Source: Melioribacteraceae bacterium
GTDB lineage: Bacteria > Bacteroidota > Ignavibacteria > Ignavibacteriales > Melioribacteraceae
DNA: 64,000 bases
Reading direction: 5' to 3'
Assembly: GCA_023230485.1 (NCBI GenBank)
Contig: JALNXG010000002.1
Span: 1-64,000 of the forward strand
Shown here: positions 30,611 through 39,081 of the stretch, one piece after another
Layout of the letters: each line of letters begins with the position of its first letter
How positions within the stretch are numbered: position 1 is the first letter of the stretch
Translations under genes and position numbers: made by a program
Notes under the pieces: generated by a model
Seen by the model: only the letters and a program-made list of their open reading frames with translations
Databases searched by the model: none
Told to the model about the DNA's origin: nothing

Positions 30611-31012
30611 ATGAAAAAAAATTCAAAGGTTGTACAAGAATGGTTGTCTGGCAAAAACAGCAAATCAAGAAATTTATTCTCTGAAGATGGTGTGATATAC
30701 AGTTATGGACATCATTTCCCTATCGCAAAATTAGGCAATCCTGTTATAATCACGAGTAGAACTTATTCTTCAAGCACTGGAAGACATGTAGGGATTGTAC
30801 AAAGAGCTTTAAGTGAACATTACAGGAAATATATTATTGCACCACCTGATTGTGGAATTGAATTTTGCAAAAATAAATTTATAGAATTTTATGAACAAAT
30901 GATTCAAAAATTATTATCGTCTCATTTACGTTCAAGGACATTAAAGTTTTATTATAATTCTAAAATTAAAATGTTTCAAGATATGATTGAATTAATACAA
31001 AAAATGAACTAA
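30611..31012 (+). CDS. hypothetical protein, 133 aa
   Basis: AATGAGGTTTTAAA precedes the ATG. Central DGVIYSYGHHFPIAKLGNPVIITSRTYSSSTGRHVGIVQRAL matches a recurring phage motif 'YSYG.HFPIA........NT..YS.ST..H...V..A'. Proteins with this motif are common in phages infecting diverse hosts; role unknown. Confidence 0.7.
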   Translation: MKKNSKVVQEWLSGKNSKSRNLFSEDGVIYSYGHHFPIAKLGNPVIITSRTYSSSTGRHVGIVQRALSEHYRKYIIAPPDCGIEFCKNKFIEFYEQMIQKLLSSHLRSRTLKFYYNSKIKMFQDMIELIQKMN

Positions 31013-31014
31013 TA

Positions 31015-31479
31015 ATGAAAATAAAAATACCAAACAAAGCTATCCTGTGCAATAAAATGAGCCAAGTTAATTTTTTTATAAAAGAAATTGATAATTTAGA
31101 TTATTCGCAAGGAGCTTTAGAAAGTATTAGAAAATATATATCATTGTATGGAGAGATATGTATAAATTTATTGATAGAATTTACATACTCAGGTATGATT
31201 ATTAGAAATAAACCATTATTGGCATATGCAAGTGCAGAATTCTACAAGTTAGTGAAAAAAATTGAAATTATAACATTTAAAGAATTTTTAATGGATAACA
31301 TTGAAATATTTAATAATGAAATGTTATATATAATTATTCCAGATAATAATAATTATTTAACTATTAAAAAGTTTTTATATAAAAATAAACCTGAACATAA
31401 ATTATTACTTGAATATTCTTTCTTTTCACTATTTAAAGAAGAAGTTGAAGAAGAACTGAAAAGGTTAAAACAAAAATGA
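31015..31479 (+). CDS. ~150-aa expanded phage family, member 8 (divergent)
   Basis: 154 residues: AILCNKMSQVNFFIKEIDNLDYSQGALESIRKYISLYGEICINLLIEF..., IITFKEFLMDN, MLYIIIPDNNNYLTIKKFLYKNKPEHKLLLEYSFF. With the next two genes it forms a second tandem run whose members share 'YII.P....Y.I....YN...K.LL...FF'. Assignment to the 150-residue family is by overall plan. Confidence 0.5.
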   Translation: MKIKIPNKAILCNKMSQVNFFIKEIDNLDYSQGALESIRKYISLYGEICINLLIEFTYSGMIIRNKPLLAYASAEFYKLVKKIEIITFKEFLMDNIEIFNNEMLYIIIPDNNNYLTIKKFLYKNKPEHKLLLEYSFFSLFKEEVEEELKRLKQK

Positions 31480-31973
31480 AATACAAACCAATTGACGGAG
31501 TAATAGAATGTTCAAATGAATATGAAATACAAAGCGTTTTAGATTTTTTTGAAAAAGCTGATTATTGTAATGATTTTTTAAATGATGCACTTGGGTGTAT
31601 GAATAGACATTCCGAAAATATTTGTATTAATTTTTCTTTAGATATTTCTGGTAATAACAATTTTGTAATGCTTACAAGACCAGAATTGAGATATTCAGAA
31701 AAAAGTTTTTATCAAAGTCTTAATATTAAAATATATAAATACTCAGATTTTGTAAAAATGTTTCATCCATTACTTAGACATTCATATTACATAATAGAAC
31801 CTAATAATACATCTAAAAATAAATATAAAATTAGAGAAGTTAAATATAATAAACATAATAAAACATTATTTGAATTTTATCCTTTCTTTTTAGTAGAAAT
31901 GTTAGCTAATATGGAGTTGATAAAACTTAATGGTAATAAAAATGAAACCCAAGAGAAAATTAAAAAAAATTAA
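31476..31973 (+). CDS. ~150-aa expanded phage family, member 9 (divergent)
   Basis: 165 residues: GVIECSNEYEIQSVLDFFEKADYCNDFLNDALGCMNRHSENICINFSLDI, IYKYSDFVKMFHPLLRHSYYIIEPNNTSKNKYKIREVKYNKHNKTLFEFYPFF. Overlaps upstream gene by 4 bases and the next by 32. Confidence 0.5.
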   Translation: MKYKPIDGVIECSNEYEIQSVLDFFEKADYCNDFLNDALGCMNRHSENICINFSLDISGNNNFVMLTRPELRYSEKSFYQSLNIKIYKYSDFVKMFHPLLRHSYYIIEPNNTSKNKYKIREVKYNKHNKTLFEFYPFFLVEMLANMELIKLNGNKNETQEKIKKN

Positions 31974-32415
31974 AGGAGTTTTAAAATTAATTTCTATAGA
32001 AGAAGTTAATTCCTTGTTTAAAATATTTTATATCAATGACACCTCTAAAAAGAATAGATGTGTGGAAAGCATTTTATTGCATGGGTATTCGTGTATTAAT
32101 ATATTTATTAATATTTGGAATAATACATACGGAAACGATTTTATATTTGGATTTGTATCCGAGGAATATTATACCACATATGGTATTAAAGTGTTTTCTT
32201 TTTCTGAATTTCTGGGGGAGCAAGGTTTAATACCAGTTATTGGAGTAACATATTTTGTTATTTCACTATCAAGAGGGAAATGGGTAATAAAAAAGTTAAT
32301 ATATAACGAAGAAAATAAACATTTGTTTGGATTTGAAAACTTTTATCTAACTAGAAAAGAAGCAGTTTATGAAAAAGAATGGATGTTGAGTATTATTGAG
32401 TATTATAATGAATAA
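31942..32415 (+). CDS. ~150-aa expanded phage family, member 10 (divergent)
   Basis: Start 31942 (ATGAAACCC) preferred over in-frame ATG 31930; both lie inside the upstream gene. 157 residues: SIEEVNSLFKIFYIND...CVESILLHGYSCINIFINIW, VFSFSEFLGEQ, TYFVISLSRGKWVIKKLIYNEENKHLFGFENFYL. Last of the second tandem run. Confidence 0.5.
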   Translation: MKPKRKLKKIKGVLKLISIEEVNSLFKIFYINDTSKKNRCVESILLHGYSCINIFINIWNNTYGNDFIFGFVSEEYYTTYGIKVFSFSEFLGEQGLIPVIGVTYFVISLSRGKWVIKKLIYNEENKHLFGFENFYLTRKEAVYEKEWMLSIIEYYNE

Positions 32416-32453
32416 AAATGATAATTAAAATATAAATAATAAGGAGATTTAAA

Positions 32454-33524
32454 ATGTCATTTTTCGGAGTAACTAAAGAGGTATTAGAATTTGTAAACAC
32501 TCATCCAAACGCAGACAGATTGGATATTGGAAAACTTGAAGGTTCTAATTTTCAATTTGTAATACCAAAAGATAAATTTAAAGCCGGTGATGTAGTCCTT
32601 TATTTTCCAATAGATTCTTTAATCCCAGAAAAAGTTCTTCAAGAAATCGGACTATTAGGACTTCTCTGTGGAAAAAACCAAAATAGAGTTAAAACCAAAT
32701 GTATAAGGGGAGAAATATCTCAGGGGTTAGTTGAACCTATTGATTTACTTGATAGGTTGTCTTTTCCAAAAACAAACGAAATGTCTCCGGAAATTCTCAC
32801 TGAGTTTCTAGGTGTAGAAAAGTACGAACCAGAAGCTATTCTAGAAGGAGGAGCTAATCTTTTACCGTTGCCAAATTTTCTTTCGGTTTATGACATTGAA
32901 GGTTGTGAAAGATATCCAGATGTAGTAGAAGAATTGATGGATGTTGGAGTTTTTATATCGGAAAAAATAGAAGGAACGAATGTATCGTTTTCTGCCAATG
33001 TTGAGAAGGATGGAAAAATTACCTTTTTTACTAATCAAAGAAACTATACTCTTTTGGAAATAGATGGACGCAAGCATTCTTTATGGGAAATGTTTAGAAA
33101 GCTCAAGATGGACAATATTCTTACAATGTTAATATCAACGGAAGGTGCTAGTAATGTAACAATCTATGGGGAGTTTATTGGTCCTAAAGTTCAAGGTAAT
33201 CCATATAAATTAAAATCTCATGAATTTTTAGTTTTTGATATCAAGATAGATGGAAGATTTATGTCATTCTCTGAGATGTTCCTTACCACACTTCACTATC
33301 GACTAGGGGCTGTTCCAACTATATCTTGTAGCGAAACGTTAAGGGATGTTTTGAATGGTAAGACCATAACTGAATACTCTAATGGTAAATCTTTACTTAA
33401 TCCTAGTGTTTTAAGAGAGGGTATTGTTATTAAACCTCTTACAGAAAAGTACTCAGAGAGTCTCAAAGGAAGGCTTATTATTAAAAAAAGAGACCCCATA
33501 TATTTATCGAAAGGAGAATATTAA
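32454..33524 (+). CDS. ATP-dependent RNA ligase (Rnl5/DraRnl-like)
   Basis: 356 residues. The N-terminal about 100 residues form an OB-like domain starting VNTHPNADRLDIGKLEG, as in the Deinococcus Rnl-type ligases; the nucleotidyltransferase domain has motif I K171-IEGTN, motif III-like YGEFIGPKVQGNPYKL, motif IV EGIVIKPL and motif V RLIIKKRDP. Such ligases seal nicked RNA, for example cleaved tRNA, using a lysine-AMP intermediate. With RtcB and the nucleotidyltransferase it makes an RNA-repair set that could also close permuted tRNA precursors (inference). Strong SD AAGGAG. Confidence 0.8.
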   Translation: MSFFGVTKEVLEFVNTHPNADRLDIGKLEGSNFQFVIPKDKFKAGDVVLYFPIDSLIPEKVLQEIGLLGLLCGKNQNRVKTKCIRGEISQGLVEPIDLLDRLSFPKTNEMSPEILTEFLGVEKYEPEAILEGGANLLPLPNFLSVYDIEGCERYPDVVEELMDVGVFISEKIEGTNVSFSANVEKDGKITFFTNQRNYTLLEIDGRKHSLWEMFRKLKMDNILTMLISTEGASNVTIYGEFIGPKVQGNPYKLKSHEFLVFDIKIDGRFMSFSEMFLTTLHYRLGAVPTISCSETLRDVLNGKTITEYSNGKSLLNPSVLREGIVIKPLTEKYSESLKGRLIIKKRDPIYLSKGEY

Positions 33525-33591
33525 TTTTTATTTATATCAGGTTATATAAGTTTCAATAATTTTAAAACAACAAAAACAAAGGGATGATAAA

Positions 33592-33882
33592 ATGAAATTT
33601 CTCGTAACTTATACTGGATTTTTAAAAGATGAAGTTGAATTGTGGGGATATAAGATATATTCAGAAGACGAATTTAATGAAGAAGACATTAAGGAAGCCA
33701 TTTTAAAACAAGATGGAGAAATGTATAGACTGAAGGATGGAAATTCTATAGAAATGAGTTTTGAGGATTTTCAAGTAAAGAAAATAGACGAAAATCAACA
33801 TAACCATATTATAAGTATTTTTGGTGGAATAAGTTGCGGACACTTCCCTGAATTGTTTTCTTCAGGTGAAATATGTTTTTAA
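33592..33882 (+). CDS. hypothetical protein, 96 aa
   Basis: 96 residues: ACIDIC soluble protein, KFLVTYTGFLKDEVELWGYKIYSEDEFNEEDIKEAI...NGNSIEMSFEDFQV-type beta/alpha core. AAGGGATGATAAA ribosome-binding site. Unknown family. Overlaps the next gene by 10 bases. Confidence 0.55.
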   Translation: MKFLVTYTGFLKDEVELWGYKIYSEDEFNEEDIKEAILKQDGEMYRLKDGNSIEMSFEDFQVKKIDENQHNHIISIFGGISCGHFPELFSSGEICF

Positions 33883-34166
33883 ATAGATTCAGAATGTTAT
33901 TAATTATTTTTGCGTTAATTTTATTCATAACTGTTTCTTTTATGAATTTTTTATCAAAAAAGACTACGCATAATACAAAATACTATTTGATAGAGATATT
34001 TATTTCAAATAATACATATAAATACATATATGTTCAAGGTGGAGACTTGACTTATATAAATAGATGTGTTATTATAAAAGATGATTGTTATCCTTTCAAT
34101 GATAAAATAGTAATATCTGGAGATTTTATAATAACTTTGGTTAAGGAAGAACCGTGTAAAAAATAA
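33873..34166 (+). CDS. single-TM protein, 97 aa
   Basis: One N-terminal hydrophobic segment (about residues 6-27), then about 70 polar residues, beta-rich (YYLIEIFISNNTYKYIYVQGGDLTYINRCVIIKDDCYPFNDKIVISGDFIITLV). Probably anchored in the inner membrane with its bulk outside. Function unknown. Confidence 0.55.
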   Translation: MFLNRFRMLLIIFALILFITVSFMNFLSKKTTHNTKYYLIEIFISNNTYKYIYVQGGDLTYINRCVIIKDDCYPFNDKIVISGDFIITLVKEEPCKK

Positions 34167-34175
34167 GAGATAATA

Positions 34176-34670
34176 ATGGATAATAATTTTTTAGTTAATG
34201 GGGAAATATTTTATGTAAGAATTAATAATGTAAATGAATTTCATCAATATTTATACATTATGATGTTCATCTATAAATTTAAAACCATTGGAAATGTAAG
34301 TTTTGATAGTTATTTTGAAATGAAAAAAAATATGATAGAATGGATAGATGAAGATTCAGGATTATTTGGACATGTAAATAGATATCATCCCTTTTTTACA
34401 ATAGAACGTCGGCTTTTAGGAAACATACCTTATAATATGAAAGTTTTTACATTAAGCAATTTTAAAATATGGAAAAATTTAATGGGACACATCCCCCCAC
34501 TAAATAAATCAATATATTATTATATATCATTTAAAGAACCATATATTAACACAGAAGAATGGACTGAAAACTGTTTAGATAAACAAAGATTATTTTTCGG
34601 TAATGTTTTTATAGATGAAAGAGAAGCTAAATACTCAATTGAATTATTAAAAAAGGAGAAAATTATATGA
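34176..34670 (+). CDS. ~150-aa expanded phage family, member 11
   Basis: 164 residues: NNVNEFHQYLYIMMFIYKFKTI..., VFTLSNFKIWKNLMGHIPPLNKSIYYYISFKEPYINTEEWTENCLDKQRLFFGNVFIDEREAKYS. The end 'YYY..F....I....W.....D.....F.NVF....A' matches 26221 and 27087. Stop overlaps the next gene. Confidence 0.6.
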   Translation: MDNNFLVNGEIFYVRINNVNEFHQYLYIMMFIYKFKTIGNVSFDSYFEMKKNMIEWIDEDSGLFGHVNRYHPFFTIERRLLGNIPYNMKVFTLSNFKIWKNLMGHIPPLNKSIYYYISFKEPYINTEEWTENCLDKQRLFFGNVFIDEREAKYSIELLKKEKII

Positions 34671-35491
34671 AAAACTGGGAAGGTTCTGCAAAATATTGGG
34701 AAAAAGCTTTTAACCCAGTAATAGGGTGCAATAAGATTTCTGAAGGATGTTTAAACTGTTATGCCAAAGGAGTTGTTGAAAGATTCGGAATTAATGACGG
34801 TGATTTTAAACCTACTGTTATGACAAATGCAAAAGCTCCAAAATCTGGGATTGTTTTTGTTGGTAACATGACTGACATTTTTGGTGAGTGGGTTTCTCAT
34901 CATCAGCTTTTTGACATTCTTTACTCTTTAAATGATAAAGCAATCAACTTAATTTTAACCAAAAGAGCAAAAAGATTTAACGATTTTGCATGGCGTAAAG
35001 AAGAATGTTGGTTCGGAGTTACTTGCGAGAATCAGACAAGAGCAGACGAAAGAATACCAGAATTATTGAAAGCTGATGTATTACACAGATGGCTTTCACT
35101 GGAGCCTTTACTTGGTGAAATTGATTTACAACATATAACTAGAAGTTGCGAACGTGGGCTTGGTGAATATGTAGATTGTTTAACAGGAGAAGATTGGCAA
35201 GAATCTTCAATATTTGGTGGAAGTAGATGTGGGTTGGAGCCAGACGAATATTATGAAAAAAGAATTAAATTGGTTGTAATAGGAGCAGAATCACTGGGAA
35301 ACAATGCAGGACGTGAATGTAAAATTGAATGGATTGAAAAAGCAGTTAATGATTGCTTAAAGGCTGGTGTCCCTGTTTTTGTTAAACAAATACATATTGA
35401 TGGTAAATTAATAAAAGACATAAATAAGTTTCCTGAGCATTTAAGAATAAGACAAATACCAGATAAATTTAAAAATTATAAAGGAAATTAA
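34667..35491 (+). CDS. phage Gp37/Gp68 family protein (DUF5131, radical-SAM-like)
   Basis: 274 residues. NPVIGCNKISEGCLNCYA with Cys21, Cys28 and Cys31 is the iron-sulfur/zinc cluster motif of the Gp37/Gp68 family; further matches are GNMTDIFGEWV, LTKRAKRFND, WFGVTCENQ, HRWLSLEPLLGEI, VVIGAESLGNNAGRECKIEWIEKAVNDCLKAGVPVFVKQI. The family is widespread in phages and looks like a radical-SAM or Fe-S TIM-barrel relative; reaction unknown. Length typical. Confidence 0.85.
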   Translation: MKNWEGSAKYWEKAFNPVIGCNKISEGCLNCYAKGVVERFGINDGDFKPTVMTNAKAPKSGIVFVGNMTDIFGEWVSHHQLFDILYSLNDKAINLILTKRAKRFNDFAWRKEECWFGVTCENQTRADERIPELLKADVLHRWLSLEPLLGEIDLQHITRSCERGLGEYVDCLTGEDWQESSIFGGSRCGLEPDEYYEKRIKLVVIGAESLGNNAGRECKIEWIEKAVNDCLKAGVPVFVKQIHIDGKLIKDINKFPEHLRIRQIPDKFKNYKGN

Positions 35492-35492
35492 A

Positions 35493-35696
35493 ATGGCATT
35501 GTCAGGAAGAACAATAAACGAATTAGAAATAGAAATAGAGATCAAATCTGAAATAAAAATATTAAAAGAAACGGTTAAACGTTTAGAAGAAAGAATAAAA
35601 CGGTTAGAAAAACTTGAAAAAACTAAAATTGATGATAGGTTTACCAACAAATGGAACGAATTAGTAGATAGCAATCATCCAAAAATAAGGTATTAA
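35493..35696 (+). CDS. coiled-coil protein, 67 aa
   Basis: Residues about 8-48 form a continuous heptad-like helix (INELEIEIEIKSEIKILKETVKRLEERIKRLEKLEK), so a dimeric coiled coil is likely. AAAGGAAATTAAA before ATG; ends 2 bases before rtcB. Possibly a structural or adaptor protein. Confidence 0.6.
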   Translation: MALSGRTINELEIEIEIKSEIKILKETVKRLEERIKRLEKLEKTKIDDRFTNKWNELVDSNHPKIRY

Positions 35697-35698
35697 AT

Positions 35699-37879
35699 AT
35701 GTTTATTTATCAAAATGGCGGTTTACCAATCAAAGTATGGGTTGACCAACAAGAATATTATGCTGATTCTGGATTGACTCAGCAAACAGAAGCACTAGCA
35801 AGACACCCATTCGCATTTAAACACGTTTCCTTGACCCCTGATGGACATTTAGGTAAAGGTATGCCTATTGGTGGAGTTTTAGCAATGAAGGGTGCTGTGT
35901 GTCCTAATGCTGTTGGAGTGGATATAGGTTGCGTTGATAAGGATACCGAATATCTAAGTGAAGAAGGCTGGGTGAAAATATCTGAATATAAAGGGGAGAA
36001 AATAGCAGAGTATAACGCAGAAGACAATTCTACGGTCTTTAGAACGCCAATCAACTATGTTGTGTTACCAGAGACTAAGTTTTATTACTTAAAAACCAAA
36101 TATGGTATTAATCAAATGCTTTCTGGTGAACATACTGTATTATTAGAAAAAGGAGTTCATCACAGGAAAGGTATGATTGGTAAGAAATATACAATGAAGA
36201 TGGAAGAATTATATAATTATCATCAAAATAGAGTTTTAGGAATGAGAGATTACTTTATTAATGAGATACCAAATTTGATAATAAACACATCAATTCCATT
36301 GACCGACGAAAAAATAAGAATTCAGGTTATGGTCATGGCGGATGGCTGTTTGGATACTAAATCAAGTTGCGTGTGTAGATTTAGAAAGTCAAGGAAAATA
36401 AAAAGGGCAGAAGAACTATTATCGGATTCAGAAATAAAGTACACTAAAGGCATATCTAAAAATGGAGATGTTTGGTTTCGATTTAAACCACCATTGATGG
36501 AAAAAAGAATCGGGGTATTTAAAAATGCCTCAGTAGAGCAATTGAAAATAATTGAAGATGAGATTATGCATTGGGATTTTGATACAACGCAAAATTCATT
36601 TTGCAGTAAATATAAAGAGGATGTTGATTTTGTACAATATGTATTTGCAACACAAGGGAAAAGAACATCCATTAACTACGATAACAGGTCGGATAAAGAG
36701 ACATACAGATGTTTATTATCCAAAGGTAAGCCTAGAGTACAACTAGGTGGAACCCCTAAAACAGACATAAAGATAGTAGATTCTGAAGATGGTTTAAAAT
36801 ACTGCTTCACCACGTCTACTGGTTTTTGGATTATGCGAAGAGGTGGCTGTATCTGTGTAACGGGCAATTGTGGAATGATGGCTGTTAAAACTGACTATAA
36901 AGCCAGTTCTTTTTCTAAAGAGGACCTGATTGAAATTATTCATTTAATCAAAGAAAAAATTCCAGTTGGATGCAATCATCAACAAACTAATAGGCATAGG
37001 AAAGAAGCTAGTAATCTATTCAATAATTACATAACATCTTGCTTTGAAAAAAAATTAACAATTAATCCTGATATTAATATAGAAGCTATTTATAGTCAAC
37101 TTGGAACTCTTGGTGGAGGAAACCATTTTGGAGAATTTCAATCAGATATTGAAGATAATCTTTGGATTATGTTGCATAGCGGTTCTCGTAATATTGGATT
37201 AAAAATTGCAAATCGTCATGCTGTAAAAGCCAAAGAAATATGTAAGAAATACAAAACTCCACTTCCAAATGATGACTTAGCTATATTGTTGACCGATTCA
37301 CAAGAGGGTTTAGAGTATTTGAATGATATGGAATTTGCTATTCAATTTTCTTTTATGAATAGAATGTTAATGTTGGCTGATATTAAAGCCGTGTTGGTTA
37401 AATATACTGGAAATGATTCCTTTATATGTACATCTAAGGATATAGACGACCCAAATTCTACAGTGTTTATTAATATCCATCATAATTTTGCTGCTCTTGA
37501 AAATCACTTCGGAGAAAATGTTTTTGTACATAGAAAAGGAGCTACAAGAGTAAGACCAAATATCGTTGGAATTATTCCTGGTTCCATGTCTTCTTCTTCT
37601 TATATAGTAAGGGGAAAAGATACGGAAGAATTAAAAAAATCATTCTCGTCTTGTTCTCATGGAGCAGGAAGAACAATGTCAAGAACTAAAGCCAAGGAAA
37701 ACCTGAGCATTGACAAGTTTCGAAAGGATATGGGAAATATAGCATCTGTAGATATTGACTTTTCCCATCTTGATGAATCTGGTGATGCTTATAAAAACAT
37801 TCAGAATGTTATGAGTAATCAATCAGAACTTGTTGAGATAATTCACGAGTTAAAACCAATAATGAATTTCAAAGGGTGA
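35699..37879 (+). CDS. rtcB: RNA ligase RtcB, interrupted by an intein
   Basis: 726 residues encoded; 413 after removal of a 313-residue intein. Extein motifs: KHVSLTPDGHLGKGMPIGGVLA and VGVDIG joined to CGMMAV give the RtcB core with the Mn-binding Cys; TLGGGNHFGEFQ, MLHSGSRNIGL, HNFAALE, VHRKGATRV, IIPGSMSSSSYIVRG, SSCSHGAGRTMSRTKAK are all present, the last carrying the guanylylated His. RtcB joins RNA 2',3'-cyclic phosphate or 3'-phosphate to 5'-OH with GTP and acts in tRNA splicing and repair. Likely substrate here: phage or host tRNAs cut by anticodon nucleases, or the permuted tRNAs. Confidence 0.92.
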   Translation: MFIYQNGGLPIKVWVDQQEYYADSGLTQQTEALARHPFAFKHVSLTPDGHLGKGMPIGGVLAMKGAVCPNAVGVDIGCVDKDTEYLSEEGWVKISEYKGEKIAEYNAEDNSTVFRTPINYVVLPETKFYYLKTKYGINQMLSGEHTVLLEKGVHHRKGMIGKKYTMKMEELYNYHQNRVLGMRDYFINEIPNLIINTSIPLTDEKIRIQVMVMADGCLDTKSSCVCRFRKSRKIKRAEELLSDSEIKYTKGISKNGDVWFRFKPPLMEKRIGVFKNASVEQLKIIEDEIMHWDFDTTQNSFCSKYKEDVDFVQYVFATQGKRTSINYDNRSDKETYRCLLSKGKPRVQLGGTPKTDIKIVDSEDGLKYCFTTSTGFWIMRRGGCICVTGNCGMMAVKTDYKASSFSKEDLIEIIHLIKEKIPVGCNHQQTNRHRKEASNLFNNYITSCFEKKLTINPDINIEAIYSQLGTLGGGNHFGEFQSDIEDNLWIMLHSGSRNIGLKIANRHAVKAKEICKKYKTPLPNDDLAILLTDSQEGLEYLNDMEFAIQFSFMNRMLMLADIKAVLVKYTGNDSFICTSKDIDDPNSTVFINIHHNFAALENHFGENVFVHRKGATRVRPNIVGIIPGSMSSSSYIVRGKDTEELKKSFSSCSHGAGRTMSRTKAKENLSIDKFRKDMGNIASVDIDFSHLDESGDAYKNIQNVMSNQSELVEIIHELKPIMNFKG
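35930..36868 (+). mobile_element. intein within RtcB, at the active-site Cys
   Basis: Protein residues 78-390. Starts at Cys78 in DIG|CVDKDTEYLSEEGWV (splice block A), block B SGEHTVLLE (141-149), central endonuclease-like part with MVMADGCLDTKSS and FRKSRKIKRAEELL (LAGLIDADG-like remnant), block F YCFTTSTGFWIMRRGG, ends CVTGN390 before extein Cys391. The penultimate residue is Gly instead of the usual His. Insertion right before the metal-binding Cys means unspliced RtcB is inactive. RtcB inteins at this site are known in archaea. Two endonuclease motifs are not both clear, so activity is uncertain. Confidence 0.85.
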
Positions 37880-37880
37880 T

Positions 37881-37976
37881 ATGACAATAGTAAAAACATT
37901 TAGAAGCAAAAGGGAAATACTTAAAGAACTAAACGCAGAAAAAATACTAAATAAACATCAATGCAAAGGCGGATAA
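37881..37976 (+). CDS. possible 31-aa peptide
   Basis: ATG follows GGGTGAT at the end of rtcB; encodes MTIVKTFRSKREILKELNAE then KILNKHQCKGG. Basic, helical; no family. Listed because the 177-base gap after rtcB otherwise contains only the remnant below. Confidence 0.3.
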   Translation: MTIVKTFRSKREILKELNAEKILNKHQCKGG

Positions 37977-38060
37977 AGAAATGAAAAAGAATGGAAACCA
38001 ACTATAGATAAAGACAGTGTAACGTTCGAACTTAAAAAAGTAAAAGAAGATAAACAATGA
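37977..38060 (+). pseudogene. C-terminal remnant of a 41540-type membrane protein
   Basis: The frame ending at the TGA that overlaps the next ATG reads EKEWKPTIDKDSVTFELKKVKEDKQ, matching the C-terminus of 41540-41884 (EKEWKSTRNKNNVTFELKNK). It has no start codon and no membrane segments, so it is a decayed duplicate of that gene. This supports past block duplication between about 38 and 42 kb. Confidence 0.65.
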
Positions 38061-38362
38061 GAAATAAATTAATAAACATTACCTATGATTATACAAATTC
38101 AACAAATCTTTCATTCGCAGAAGTGGAAGAAGCAATAAAAGCTGGTGTTGAAAATATTCACACAACTTGCCTTAACTTCTTTGACTTCGCAGTTTTAGAA
38201 TTAGGTTATGATGTAATCGTAGTTAAGAAAAATCTTGACAGTATTATATTGGAGGATTTACTAGATTCTTCAACAAATGTGTATACAGAAAAGGAAATAC
38301 GGAGAGCTCATAATGTGAGTAAAATGCTAATAGCTGGGGCTTTTAAATTTAAAGAACTATAA
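38057..38362 (+). CDS. hypothetical protein, 101 aa
   Basis: 101 residues: FAEVEEAIKAGVENIHTTCLNFFDFAVLELGYDVIVVKKNLDSIILEDLLDSS...RRAHNVSKMLIAGAFKFKEL. Soluble alpha/beta; the short HNVSKMLIAG-F end resembles small conserved phage proteins. Starts on ATGA with the remnant upstream. Confidence 0.55.
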   Translation: MRNKLINITYDYTNSTNLSFAEVEEAIKAGVENIHTTCLNFFDFAVLELGYDVIVVKKNLDSIILEDLLDSSTNVYTEKEIRRAHNVSKMLIAGAFKFKEL

Positions 38363-38381
38363 TATAAAAAGGAAGGCGTAA

Positions 38382-38741
38382 ATGTGGAAATTTATGTTTA
38401 TTTACCCGTATTTGTTTCTTTCGGCTGTTTATTCAACTGGTAAAAAATTCTATATAGGTCTTGCGTGGTTATTATTATGGATTATAATTACCTTGTGTGG
38501 CTATAGACCTTGCCTTATTATAGGACAAATATTATTTGAAATATCTGGACAATCACTACCTAAAGGTACTCCAATATTACTTGATAATATTTATCTTTCA
38601 CTAATTGGGGCTGTGATAATAATGATAATAGGCTTAATATTAGTTTTATTTGCAAAACTTGTACATATTATTGGAGAGTATATTGAAAGAGTTGGAGCTG
38701 AATTTAAACAAAAAAGAGATAGATACTTAACAAAAAAATAA
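38382..38741 (+). CDS. membrane protein, 119 aa
   Basis: Three hydrophobic segments (about residues 3-17, 24-43 and 63-90) and a basic C-terminus (EFKQKRDRYLTKK). AAAAGGAAGGCG before the ATG. Unknown family; first of a run of membrane and zinc genes repeated in outline near 2-6 kb. Confidence 0.6.
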   Translation: MWKFMFIYPYLFLSAVYSTGKKFYIGLAWLLLWIIITLCGYRPCLIIGQILFEISGQSLPKGTPILLDNIYLSLIGAVIIMIIGLILVLFAKLVHIIGEYIERVGAEFKQKRDRYLTKK

Positions 38742-38750
38742 GGTTAAATT

Positions 38751-39077
38751 ATGAATGAATTTTATTTAGTGTTTTTGATATATGCTATACCAACAATCAT
38801 AATGGCATGTACTCCTGTAGATAGATGGTTATTAACTTGCGACCAAGATAAAATAATTATTATAGTATCTTTATGTTCGGGAATAATTGGATATGTAGGA
38901 AGTAATATTTATTTTCTATTTAATGGAACTTGGAAGTTACAATCATTAATAGTTAGTTTCCAGTTTGGGTTGCTTTGCATTATTTTAGGGCTAATGGTTT
39001 TTGTCTGCTCATTAATGATGGGGTGTGCAATTAGATTATTTATTATATCGGTAATTGAAAAAATAAAAAAGGAGTAG
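38751..39077 (+). CDS. membrane protein, 108 aa
   Basis: Three hydrophobic segments (about residues 3-20, 34-57 and 66-98). Ends in GGAGTAG, one of few TAG stops and itself part of the ribosome-binding site of the next gene. Unknown family. Confidence 0.6.
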   Translation: MNEFYLVFLIYAIPTIIMACTPVDRWLLTCDQDKIIIIVSLCSGIIGYVGSNIYFLFNGTWKLQSLIVSFQFGLLCIILGLMVFVCSLMMGCAIRLFIISVIEKIKKE

Positions 39078-39081
39078 ATAA

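Noticed and set aside
36552..36746. Extra reading frames inside the RtcB intein
   Set aside because: Out-of-frame shadows of the intein; the long frame is continuous through both extein parts.
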